From Sulfurospirillum sp. UCH001 (GTDB lineage: Bacteria; Campylobacterota; Campylobacteria; Campylobacterales; Sulfurospirillaceae): a stretch of DNA of 64,000 nucleotides. The notes under the pieces are model-generated. The model searched no databases and was not told the DNA's origin. It worked only from the letters and a program-made list of their open reading frames with translations. Of the stretch, positions 44,401 to 51,602 are shown piece after piece (position 1 is the first letter of the stretch; the number at the start of each line of letters is the position of its first letter). Both the position numbers and the translations under genes were made by a program. The stretch covers positions 868,001-932,000 of the forward strand of contig NZ_AP014723.1 of assembly GCF_001548035.1 (NCBI RefSeq), given 5' to 3'.

Positions 44401-45926
44401 TTACGGATGCGCAGCTTCTTGCAAATGCAACAGACATCGACTCTAATGATATTTTAAGTATCAATAACGTAACATTGGTCGATAATGCTAATGGTACACT
44501 GATTGATAATCACAATGGAACCTATACGTTTATACCAAGTACAAACTACAGTGGTAGTGGTATCGAGTTCATGTTTACGGTTACAGATACTAGTGGTATG
44601 ACTGATACACAAGATGTTACGATAAATGTAACACCTGTTGCAGATGCTCCATTGTTAGATGTGAGTGTTTCTCAAGGCGATGTCATCATTAGTCCAGAAT
44701 ACCCAGCACCTGTTTTCAATGGACATCTTAATGCTGGTAGTACAACTGGTAATATTGTCTTTGATGGTTATACTAAAACAGCGGCTATTGATATTAAGAG
44801 TTATAAAACGAGTGTTGATGATGGACGCATTGTCTTCCTTAGAGATGGTGTTGTGGTTAAGGAAGTCTTGATCGATACTTTACTTCCAACTGCCAACAAT
44901 ACACCTGTTCATTTGGAGCTCAGTGCGGATGAGTACTTCAATACCGTTCGCATTGATAATTTTGCAACCAGTAACGATAAAAATGCTGAATTTAAGATCG
45001 ACAGCGTGAGCTTAATCTCCGATATTGCCGTTGAATACAACATCAATATCGCAGCAGCAGTGACCGATAGTAACGAAACATTGAGTCAAGTGTTGATTGA
45101 TCAATCAACATTACCAATGGATGCTGTCGTGTATGAAAATGGGGTTATCCAAAGCGCAACCGATGGATATTATAGTGTTGATCCTGATGCGACAGTAACC
45201 TTTACAACAGACCATTACATGACTGTCGATGAAATCAATGCGATTACAAGCAGTGTCACTTCTTGGGATGCTACTGACTATGCGACGACAACGCAAACAG
45301 CATTGAATGAAATCAGTGGCACAACGGGCGATAATGAGCTCTATGGATCAACAGGTGATGATCTGATGCAGGGCTACGCTGGCAATGACGCCCTCCATGG
45401 AGGTATAGGCGATGATGCCCTTTATGGCGATAGCGGTGATGATGCCCTCTATGGTGACAGTGGTAATGACCATTTGGATGGTGGACTTGGAGTGGATTCT
45501 ATGTATGGTGGAGCGGACAATGATACTCTAACATACGATAGCCATGATACTCAAGCAGATGGTGGTATTGGTGTTGATACACTATTGGTCAAAGATGCAG
45601 TTATGGATTTTAGTGCAATTGATGACGCAAAAATTGAAAATATCGAAGTCTTGGATCTTTCTAAAGCAGATGTTTCAATCATCAATCTTAATCCAAACGA
45701 TGTCTTTGATATCACAGATAATGCCAGCACGATTTTGAAAATTATTGGTGATAGTGATGATAGTGTTGCTAGTACCATTACGGGTGGTGATTCTCCATGG
45801 GCAGTCGTCGCTGACCAAACAGGAGTCGATGATGGCTTTACGCGTTATGAAGGCACTTTGGATGATGGTGTCACCAAAGTTATGGTCGACATTCAAGATA
45901 CAATTGTCCATACTGACTTTGATTAA
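41460..45926 (+). CDS. Large repetitive type I-secreted adhesin (LapA-like, VCBS/RTX), 1488 aa
   Basis: Residues 1-115 form a small beta-rich module (SIGTIKQMSGLVMAKNSQGED, RVLKVGDTVFFEDNI) like the LapA retention module, which stays in the TolC-like channel and holds the adhesin on the cell. A LapG-type site TAAG follows at 117-120. After VCBS-type domains come seven 99-residue repeats (271-963), cadherin-like segments, then RTX calcium-binding nonapeptides (DNELYGSTGDDLMQGYAGND and on, from about 45330), and a C-terminal secretion region (NPNDVFDITDNASTILKIIG). It is exported by the genes at 33282-40731. A GGAGG ribosome site precedes the ATG. Confidence 0.93.
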   Translation: MALSIGTIKQMSGLVMAKNSQGEDRVLKVGDTVFFEDNIRTIGAGSHIVLGLNNGQEIVLDGNDAVFLDKSVYVAESFGEEAVVAGKTMDNVVSGKSVEELQAALLEGKDINELQPTAAGEGGATVGGEMSTNAMARYVTGGNESNVVADYRTIGGTGAGDVTYTAPTGAVTPIVNTPPLGSDLEVITKEDTSITSALPVATDADGNAITYALADATTNGTVVVNADGTYTYTPNENYNGPDSFTYTINDGNGGENTYTVFINVTPVNDPAILSSATVSLDETNAVLTTGGTLTVTDVDDGEAAYVAQTNVAGTYGTFSIAADGTWSYVANESYDSLNAGDTISDTFSVASIDGTTSSVQVTIVGTNDTAILSSATVSLDETNAVLSTGGTLTVTDVDDGEAAYVAQTNVAGTYGTFSIAADGTWSYVANESYDSLNAGDTISDTFSVASIDGTTSSVQVTIVGTNDTAILSSATVSLDETNAVLTTGGTLTVTDVDDGEAAYVAQTNVAGTYGTFSIAADGTWSYVANESYDSLNAGDTISDTFSVASIDGTTSSVQVTIVGTNDTAILSSATVSLDETNAVLSTGGTLTVTDVDDGEAAYVAQTNVAGTYGTFSIAADGTWSYVANESYDSLNAGDTISDTFSVASIDGTTSSVQVTIVGTNDTAILSSATVSLDETNAVLTTGGTLTVTDVDDGEAAYVAQTNVAGTYGTFSIAADGTWSYVANESYDSLNAGDTISDTFSVASIDGTTSSVQVTIVGTNDTAILSSATVSLDETNAVLTTGGTLTVTDVDDGEAAYVAQTNVAGTYGTFSIAADGTWSYVANESYDSLNAGDTISDTFSVASIDGTTSSVQVTIVGTNDTAILSSATVSLDETNAVLSTGGTLTVTDVDDGEAAYVAQTNVAGTYGTFSIAADGTWSYVANESYDSLNAGDTISDTFSVASIDGTTSSVTVNIIGTNDGPMAESKVFTTAEDTPIIITDAQLLANATDIDSNDILSINNVTLVDNANGTLIDNHNGTYTFIPSTNYSGSGIEFMFTVTDTSGMTDTQDVTINVTPVADAPLLDVSVSQGDVIISPEYPAPVFNGHLNAGSTTGNIVFDGYTKTAAIDIKSYKTSVDDGRIVFLRDGVVVKEVLIDTLLPTANNTPVHLELSADEYFNTVRIDNFATSNDKNAEFKIDSVSLISDIAVEYNINIAAAVTDSNETLSQVLIDQSTLPMDAVVYENGVIQSATDGYYSVDPDATVTFTTDHYMTVDEINAITSSVTSWDATDYATTTQTALNEISGTTGDNELYGSTGDDLMQGYAGNDALHGGIGDDALYGDSGDDALYGDSGNDHLDGGLGVDSMYGGADNDTLTYDSHDTQADGGIGVDTLLVKDAVMDFSAIDDAKIENIEVLDLSKADVSIINLNPNDVFDITDNASTILKIIGDSDDSVASTITGGDSPWAVVADQTGVDDGFTRYEGTLDDGVTKVMVDIQDTIVHTDFD
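42270..44348 (+). repeat. Seven tandem 297-bp repeats in the adhesin gene
   Basis: Copies start at 42270, 42567, 42864, 43161, 43458, 43755 and 44052. They are nearly identical at the DNA level. The variable block is CTCACTGTGACTGACGTA in copies 1, 2, 4 and 5 and CTTACGGTTACCGATGTG in 3, 6 and 7; another switch (ACTACAGG or AGTACAGG) is shuffled differently. This mosaic shows recombination or gene conversion among copies. Confidence 0.97.
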
Positions 45927-45928
45927 AA

Positions 45929-45960
45929 AAGGAGGGAACTTTCCCTCCTTAAATTTTTTT
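45929..45960 (+). terminator. Terminator after the adhesin gene
   Basis: AAGGAGGGAA and TTCCCTCCTT pair perfectly around a two-base gap and are followed by AAATTTTTTT, a good intrinsic terminator. Confidence 0.85.
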
Positions 45961-46054
45961 GTAGCCTACATTTGATACAATCTATATATAAAGTGTACTG
46001 ATGTACATAAGACATGGTGTTATTTTTATTCAATAGTTATCAAGGGAATTTTTT

Positions 46055-46630
46055 ATGGCATTTTCGGTTGGAATTATCAAAGAAATTAGTGGTGTTGTTA
46101 TCGCAAAGAACAGTGTAGGACAAGAGAGAATTTTAAAAGTAGGGGATAACATCAACTCAGAAGAAACTATCAGTACGGTTGGTGGAGATTCTCATGTATT
46201 ACTTGTCTTAACAGATGGTCGCCATATCTTTTTAGGCGGTAATAATGTTGTTGTCCTTGATAAAAGTCTTTATGCCTCTGATGAAGGATTTGAATCGGAT
46301 GCTCTGTCTGAAAAGCATTCGTATCTCATCAGTGAAGATGGAGGTGTGCACTTTAGCAATCTTTCTTCATTCCATCACAACTTAGCGTCAGATACTTTAG
46401 ACATAATACCAAATAACACGCATCTTTCTATCAATCCTGCAGATATCTTAGATCTCACAGAAAAGAACAATGAAATTTTAAAAATTTTTGGTGAAGCATC
46501 TCCTTCTACTTCTCTTAGTTCATCTTCTTATGCAGTTTTTTCAGATTACAGCAGTATGCATACAAGCGCTACTTATTATGACACTGCCGATCATAGTCTA
46601 AAACTCGATCTTCTTCATACGTACTTTTAA
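46055..46630 (+). CDS. Mini-adhesin: retention-like module fused to secretion region, without cleavage site, 191 aa
   Basis: The N-terminus SVGIIKEISGVVIAKNSVGQ, then ERILKVGDNINSEETI, closely matches the adhesin's retention module (SIGTIKQMSGLVMAKNSQGE). The C-terminal half has LSINPADILDLTEKNNEILKI, matching the adhesin's C-terminal segment INLNPNDVFDITDNASTILKI. The 1,300-residue middle and the TAAG motif are absent. No repeats or RTX nonapeptides remain. It has no signal peptide, as expected for a type I substrate. The likely fate is export followed by permanent parking in the TolC-like channel, making it a plug, a decoy or a competitor of the adhesin. This is inference from sequence layout. 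Confidence 0.8.
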   Translation: MAFSVGIIKEISGVVIAKNSVGQERILKVGDNINSEETISTVGGDSHVLLVLTDGRHIFLGGNNVVVLDKSLYASDEGFESDALSEKHSYLISEDGGVHFSNLSSFHHNLASDTLDIIPNNTHLSINPADILDLTEKNNEILKIFGEASPSTSLSSSSYAVFSDYSSMHTSATYYDTADHSLKLDLLHTYF

Positions 46631-46641
46631 AAAGTATACTG

Positions 46642-46677
46642 CATCGCGTAAGCCTTATGCAGGTGCTTAACGCGATG
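46642..46677. terminator. Hairpin between the mini-adhesin and the AstE-like operon
   Basis: CATCGCGT-AAGC and GCTTAACGCGATG form a stem with one bulge between convergent genes. Confidence 0.5.
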
Positions 46678-46692
46678 ATAAAGTCAATATAA

Positions 46693-47637
46693 TTAGTGTG
46701 GCAACGTTAATTTTACGATGCGAAATGCCACCGCATTTTGAAAAATGAGCGGATAGTCGTATTTACACGAAATAATCCCTTCACAGGGAGAAATGATGGT
46801 TTGTAGCAGTGAGCCATCGAGTGCGTTATAGATGCGTGCTAAAGGTTGACCGTGTACCACGTGTTCACCAATGGGTGCGAGAGCATCAAAAAGCCCTGCG
46901 GAACTGCTTTTAACCACTTCCATATCCTCACTGGTGATGATGTTCCCTACGGCTCCCTCAAAAGCACTGTATTCTATGATTCCTTTTTTAGCCAAAAAGC
47001 GAATCAGAGCATCAAATACTTTCGTCGACTCTATTTTTCTAAGCGTACCTTTTTTACCTGAGATGATGGAAAAAGACTTTGCATTCCAGATTTGCCAGTT
47101 ATAATTGAGTGAAACAGTATCGCTAGGCGTTGGGTCTTTGTAGTGGATAAATTCGAGTCCAAACGCTTGTGCTTCATTCACATCTTCATATCCTGTACGA
47201 AGCACTTTAACATAAGGAATGCACTCCACACGATCTTTGCGTGCTTCAAGAAGGACGGCATAGTCAAAATGATTGATTTTTTCAAACAGCTTCGCTGCGA
47301 TGCGCTGAGTAGTTTCGCCTTTGTTGTAGCCGGGGAACATCGCATCAATGTCGGTATTGTCCATAGGCCAGAAGGTTTTACCCATGTTAAATGAGTAAGG
47401 ATTGACTGCTGGAACGACTAAGATTTCGCCTTTAATGAAGGTGGGGTTTTCCAGTTCTTGCTGGCGTAAAAAGCGTACCAGTCTGGAGGCAACCCACAGT
47501 TGGTCGATAGCAGTTCCTGTAAGTGGTCCTACGATAACGCAGCTTGGTTTGCTGTTGGGAATGCCAAAACGAAACCCTTTGATACGAAGTGGCTCACGGC
47601 TGAGTGAGGTAATTTCGCACAGTATCTCTTCTCTCAT
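46693..47637 (-). CDS. AstE/aspartoacylase-family protein lacking metal ligands, 314 aa
   Basis: Overall similarity to the neighbouring AstE-like protein is visible: a central fold with VVPAVNPYSFNMGKTFWP and IDAMFPGYNKGETTQR, and a C-terminal barrel (HVVHGQPLARIYNALDG). The zinc-binding pattern is gone: the HGDE position reads TGTAIDQ, so His becomes Ala and Glu becomes Gln, and DIHAS reads LLEAR. It is therefore unlikely to be a metallo-hydrolase and is more likely a regulatory or structural partner. It is the last gene of the minus-strand operon and overlaps the active-looking paralogue by four bases. Confidence 0.8.
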   Translation of the reverse strand: MREEILCEITSLSREPLRIKGFRFGIPNSKPSCVIVGPLTGTAIDQLWVASRLVRFLRQQELENPTFIKGEILVVPAVNPYSFNMGKTFWPMDNTDIDAMFPGYNKGETTQRIAAKLFEKINHFDYAVLLEARKDRVECIPYVKVLRTGYEDVNEAQAFGLEFIHYKDPTPSDTVSLNYNWQIWNAKSFSIISGKKGTLRKIESTKVFDALIRFLAKKGIIEYSAFEGAVGNIITSEDMEVVKSSSAGLFDALAPIGEHVVHGQPLARIYNALDGSLLQTIISPCEGIISCKYDYPLIFQNAVAFRIVKLTLPH

Positions 47638-48581
47638 TCATTCACCTCACATGGATTTTCTAAAATGCGTGCAAGCAAAGAGCCTTCATACACGACAGGG
47701 TACTCTCTGATGGTGAACAAAAGCCCATCACAAGGACTTAGTAAACGCTCTTTTATGATGCCTTCTAATGGGTCAATGATTTCGCCTAGTTTCTCACCTT
47801 TTTTTACCATGACGTTATGCTCTAGGGTTGGTATAAATATCCCTGCCTCAGAGGCATTGATGAAATGCACCTCTGAGTTTTGAGTTGAGATGGACGTTTT
47901 ACAAGGATGCACTGGTTCATCGATGATGCCTACATGTGCCATAAAATTGAGCAATCCATTGGCAAGATTTTCTCCATACTCTTTGGTGATGCGCATACCA
48001 ACACCCATTTCCACCACAAGGGTTTTAGTGCCAATGGAATTCATGGCGTGCGAAAAGGTTGACTCTAAAACGGTTACAGCGTCATGCACCCAGATAAAAT
48101 CAATGCCGATTTTCTCAGCTAAGGGAACAAGCTCATGCGCATTTGAGCGACTGATACGTACTTGTGGTAGCTCTTTTAGGAAGATATTGCTCGCATGAAT
48201 ATCAATGGCAAAGTCACTGCCTTTCACCGTTTCCACAATAGCACTTGCCACTTGCGCAGGCAGAAAATCTGCGGTATGACCTGGAAATGTACGATTGAGG
48301 TCAACATCGTAAAAAGGAAAATGACGGTTGATACTATCGATGCCCATAGGATTCATGGCAGGGTAAATATCTACAATACCTTTAATCTTTTTTGGATTTT
48401 CCCTAAGCCACTTGATGAGCAGATAACACACATACTGCCCCTCAAGCTCATCGCCATGCGTTCCTGTGACGATAGAGATACGCTTTGTAGATGTGGTGAT
48501 ATCGGGTGGATTGAAACGGTTTCGTTTGAGCTTTAACGTCTCATCCACAGGGAGTTTTACACTAAAAACTTCTTCTATCAT
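47634..48581 (-). CDS. AstE/aspartoacylase-family metallo-deacylase, 315 aa
   Basis: Members remove acyl or succinyl groups from N-acylated amino acids or related carboxylates using zinc. The ligands are clear: THGDELEG gives His42 and Glu45, and IDIHAS gives His129. DLNRTFPG is the substrate-carboxylate site. A C-terminal barrel (HNVMVKKGEKLGEIIDPLEG) is typical of this family. It lies between the transglutaminase-like gene and the ligand-less paralogue with four-base overlaps on both sides. In this context its substrate may be a peptide or acyl-amino acid made by the ATP-grasp enzyme of the same operon. Confidence 0.85.
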   Translation of the reverse strand: MIEEVFSVKLPVDETLKLKRNRFNPPDITTSTKRISIVTGTHGDELEGQYVCYLLIKWLRENPKKIKGIVDIYPAMNPMGIDSINRHFPFYDVDLNRTFPGHTADFLPAQVASAIVETVKGSDFAIDIHASNIFLKELPQVRISRSNAHELVPLAEKIGIDFIWVHDAVTVLESTFSHAMNSIGTKTLVVEMGVGMRITKEYGENLANGLLNFMAHVGIIDEPVHPCKTSISTQNSEVHFINASEAGIFIPTLEHNVMVKKGEKLGEIIDPLEGIIKERLLSPCDGLLFTIREYPVVYEGSLLARILENPCEVNE

Positions 48582-49363
48582 TGCTCCTCCCTTGCAACGG
48601 TCACGTTGACGTATAAGTTTTGTTGGCTCTTGCCTATAAATACACCACGGTTGAGGCGGCAGTCCATAAAATCTCGTCCATGTGCAATTTTGATGTAAGG
48701 CTGATGTTCTAACATGATCCCATTGGTGGGGTCAAATCCTCTCCAATACCCATCAATAAGCGCTTCCACCCACGCATGACTTTCACCCTCACCATCGATA
48801 AATCCCGCCACATAGCGTGCGGGAATGTGGCTTAGGCGAAGTAGCGTAATGAGCAAATGACTAAAGTCTTGACAGACTCCATGATGGCGCAAAAGTAGGG
48901 CATCGGCATCACAGGAGGTCGTTGAAACACCTGCTAAATACTCGAAGTTTTGGAAAATGGTTTGGTTAAGCATTTTCGCTAAACTAAGAGGCGATTGAGG
49001 AAGCATCAAGGTCTCCACATAATCACGCGCAAGAGGTGAAAAAGGCGTGAGTGTGGTTGGATGTAAGTACAACGCAGCATTTTCGTTATCTTTGTACTGA
49101 TAACTTCCATGAAATGCCACACTGCCTTTGAGCACCGCTTCAAAATTACGGTGTGATTTTTCAATCGTTCCAAAGAGTAGGGCATTGCCAAAACCATCAT
49201 GACTCAAAAAGAATGGCACATCATTGTTGATGTGAAGTTCCCAATCCAGCAAGGTTTGTACGCCATTACTGAGGGGAAGCATACGCAAGCAAAAGGCATG
49301 CTTACGTACGGACTCTTTGAAGTTGAGCGTAAACGCGTATGAAAAATTAACTCTCAGAGACAT
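48578..49363 (-). CDS. Transglutaminase-like cysteine protease family protein, about 261 aa
   Basis: The core has Cys in HHGVCQDFSHLLITLLRL, His in YVAGFIDGEGESHAWVEALID and Asp in GFDPTNGIM, the standard transglutaminase-like triad. The N-terminal domain is the beta-rich type usually joined to this family. The ATG at 49363 overlaps the alpha-E stop region and is preferred to an upstream TTG. Proteins of this type occur together with alpha-E and circularly permuted ATP-grasp genes and are thought to cut or transfer peptide linkages. Activity unproven. Confidence 0.85.
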   Translation of the reverse strand: MSLRVNFSYAFTLNFKESVRKHAFCLRMLPLSNGVQTLLDWELHINNDVPFFLSHDGFGNALLFGTIEKSHRNFEAVLKGSVAFHGSYQYKDNENAALYLHPTTLTPFSPLARDYVETLMLPQSPLSLAKMLNQTIFQNFEYLAGVSTTSCDADALLLRHHGVCQDFSHLLITLLRLSHIPARYVAGFIDGEGESHAWVEALIDGYWRGFDPTNGIMLEHQPYIKIAHGRDFMDCRLNRGVFIGKSQQNLYVNVTVAREEQ

Positions 49364-50009
49364 AGGCAAGTGTTCCGTAAATAGAATTTATTTTTTCTAA
49401 TGTTTTGTATTTGTTGCTTGATGAAAGAGCGACATGCTTGTGGTTTGGTCTTATCTTCTCTGCAATGATGTTGAGCTTTTCCACATCCAAAAGTGCTGCT
49501 TCGATGCTGTCATACATACGGATATTCAGATCCATTCTCTCTACCACTTTTCCAAACTGAATAAGAGGAGATTCTTTGGCTTCGACTAAGGAAAGCTCTA
49601 AATTTCCCCAAATGGCATCAAGTTCTTTGAGCGTTGACTCTAGCCAGAAAAGGGAAACCACTCTTTCTTCTTTTGCCTTTTGATAGGCAAGATAGAGAGC
49701 ATTGATACGGCTAAACATACGGTTTGAGAGGTGAGATCGTGTTAAAATCGCATTTTCTCTTGCATAATGAATGACAGAGATAAGACTGGCATGTTCTACC
49801 TCAAAAACGCTTTGTCTTAAAAATGCTTGCGAAGAATCATAATCCATTGCAATTCCAAGCCTTGCATAGAAATTTTTTGCATCATCAAAGTCCTCATCGA
49901 GGATTTTATCGAAAAGGGAGATCACAAGACGTGTCATGGTTTCTGCTCTTTGGATATAACGCCCCATCCAGTAAAGGTTTTCGGCTGTTTTAGGTGAGAT
50001 AAGTATCAT
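49347..50009 (-). CDS. Alpha-E domain protein (DUF403), 220 aa
   Basis: The ATG at 50009 is preceded by GGAGAG and overlaps the ATP-grasp stop as ATGA, so the shorter start was chosen. The sequence begins ILISPKTAENLYWMGRYIQRAETMTRLV, the diagnostic alpha-E opening, and is all-helical. Alpha-E proteins are found almost always next to circularly permuted ATP-grasp and transglutaminase-like proteins. Their biochemical activity is unknown. It presumably forms a complex with or supplies the ATP-grasp enzyme. Confidence 0.9.
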   Translation of the reverse strand: MILISPKTAENLYWMGRYIQRAETMTRLVISLFDKILDEDFDDAKNFYARLGIAMDYDSSQAFLRQSVFEVEHASLISVIHYARENAILTRSHLSNRMFSRINALYLAYQKAKEERVVSLFWLESTLKELDAIWGNLELSLVEAKESPLIQFGKVVERMDLNIRMYDSIEAALLDVEKLNIIAEKIRPNHKHVALSSSNKYKTLEKINSIYGTLAYVSES

Positions 50010-51379
50010 TTGCTCTCCTTTAATATCCATGTATCTTTAAACCCGCCACCTTGTGAGGAGTTGACGATGTAACTGCTCGGATCCATCGCAAAGCGTGTGA
50101 GTCCGCCTGGCCAGACAAAAATATCCTCTCCATAGATGGAAAACATACGTAAATCAGCCTTGCGAGGAGAGAGAGTTCCATTTTCATCAAGGCATTCGAT
50201 ATCATAAAATTCTATCACTTCTTGCGCGATAAAGCGGCGAGGTTCAGCGATAATAGCGCTTTTAAGTTTCTCACGTTCACTTTTGGTCAGTTTTGAGCCA
50301 AAGACAACGCCATATCCACCCGCTTCTGCAACATCTTTGATGACAAGGTTACGCATATTTTGCAAGATATGGTTGCGATCTTTCTCAAAAAAGGCAAGAT
50401 AGGTTGGTGCATTTTGTAAAATCGGTTCTTCTTTCATGTAGTAGCGAATCATCTCAGGTACAAAGTAGTAGATGCCCTTATCATCGGCAATGCCGTTTCC
50501 TATGCTGTTCATAATCGCTACATTACCAGAGCGATACACTTGTGTGATGTTAGAAACACCGATGAGTGAGTCTGGATTGAACTCGATAGGATCGAGCGCT
50601 TCATCATCAAGTCTTCGATAAACCGCCCCAACACGCGCTTTTTTGCCACTGTATGTTTTAAGGTAAAGCTTGTCTTTCTCCACGACTAAGTCATCTCCTG
50701 ATGCTAAAATCGCTCCGCTTTCTTTGGCTAAATAAGAGTGTTCGTAAAAAGCAGAGTTATAACGCCCTGGTGTTAAGATGACATTGATGCCCCCACGATT
50801 GACATACTCCATCGCTTTTTCCAAACGTTTTGGATAGTCATGCACCCTTTGAATAGGCAGTTTTTCAAAAAACTCAGGAAACACTTTGCGTGTGAGCATG
50901 CGAAGTGAGAGTGGATAACTCACACCACTAGGCACTCTGAGGTTATCTTCTAGCACGACCCAACCATCGCCAACACTGTTTTTGACAAGGTCAATGCCAC
51001 TGATGTGTACACGAATGTTCTTCGCCACAGGTGTGTTCGCAAAAGCGGGAAGATAGGCTTTGGATGAGAAGACAAATTCGCTAGGAATGATGCCGTCTTT
51101 GAGAATTTTTTGTGCTCCGTAGATATCTTCTAAAAAGAGATTGAGTGCGTAAATGCGTTGTCCAATTCCTTTTTCAAGGTATGCAAACTCCTCAGGTGGA
51201 ACGATACGAGGAATAATGTCAAATGGAAATTTACGCTCAATAAAAGCATTATTTTTGAAAAGGTTGAAGTTAATCGCTTCGGTGTTCATGTAAGCGAGTA
51301 ACTCTTGGACGCGTTTGGTATCTATAGTGTTTAAAATGCTTTTAAAAGCATCATAATGTGGACTGTGTGACTCAATCAT
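50006..51379 (-). CDS. Circularly permuted ATP-grasp type 2 ligase (DUF404/DUF407), 457 aa
   Basis: The product has the typical segments: GIGQRIYALNLFLEDIYGAQ, ISGIDLVKNSVGDGWVVLEDNLRVPSGVSYPL and VINDK-like residues replaced by GVFGSKLTKSEREKLK before the C-terminal AQEVIEF and DLRMFSIYGEDIFVWPGGLTRFA. Such enzymes join a carboxylate to an amine with ATP, forming a peptide-like bond. It is the first gene of the five-gene operon. Substrate unknown. Together with alpha-E and the transglutaminase-like protein this looks like a peptide-tag or small-peptide pathway, as proposed for such clusters. Confidence 0.88.
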   Translation of the reverse strand: MIESHSPHYDAFKSILNTIDTKRVQELLAYMNTEAINFNLFKNNAFIERKFPFDIIPRIVPPEEFAYLEKGIGQRIYALNLFLEDIYGAQKILKDGIIPSEFVFSSKAYLPAFANTPVAKNIRVHISGIDLVKNSVGDGWVVLEDNLRVPSGVSYPLSLRMLTRKVFPEFFEKLPIQRVHDYPKRLEKAMEYVNRGGINVILTPGRYNSAFYEHSYLAKESGAILASGDDLVVEKDKLYLKTYSGKKARVGAVYRRLDDEALDPIEFNPDSLIGVSNITQVYRSGNVAIMNSIGNGIADDKGIYYFVPEMIRYYMKEEPILQNAPTYLAFFEKDRNHILQNMRNLVIKDVAEAGGYGVVFGSKLTKSEREKLKSAIIAEPRRFIAQEVIEFYDIECLDENGTLSPRKADLRMFSIYGEDIFVWPGGLTRFAMDPSSYIVNSSQGGGFKDTWILKESK

Positions 51380-51419
51380 AACCTGTACCTTTGCCCTTTT
51401 TTACTCAATCTTGACACGC

Positions 51420-51492
51420 TTTTAAAGCAAAGCTTTAAAAACTACGCTAACACTAAGTTTTCTTCGGCAGAATGCCCGCACACCTTTGGTGC
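51420..51492. other. Three consecutive hairpins upstream of the ATP-grasp operon
   Basis: TTTTAAAGC/GCTTTAAAA (51420-51440), GGCA/TGCC (51466-51476) and CACC/GGTG (51481-51491) follow each other in 73 bases. They lie in the leader of the minus-strand ATP-grasp gene and could be a regulatory RNA, part of a dispersed repeat, or a terminator of the membrane-protein gene upstream. Confidence 0.55.
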
Positions 51493-51602
51493 TTTTCCTT
51501 TTTGCAGAATGAATTTTTAATGTCATAAAAGTAGTTTAGCACAAAATTAAGCAGAGAAAGTGAGTAAAAAGGCAGTTTTCTGCCTATTTTTTAATCAGTT
51601 CT

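Noticed and set aside
42355-44457. Periodic plus- and minus-strand short frames inside the adhesin repeats
   Set aside because: They recur every 297 bases only because the coding repeats do; the translations are Met-rich or Val/Ser-rich shadows.
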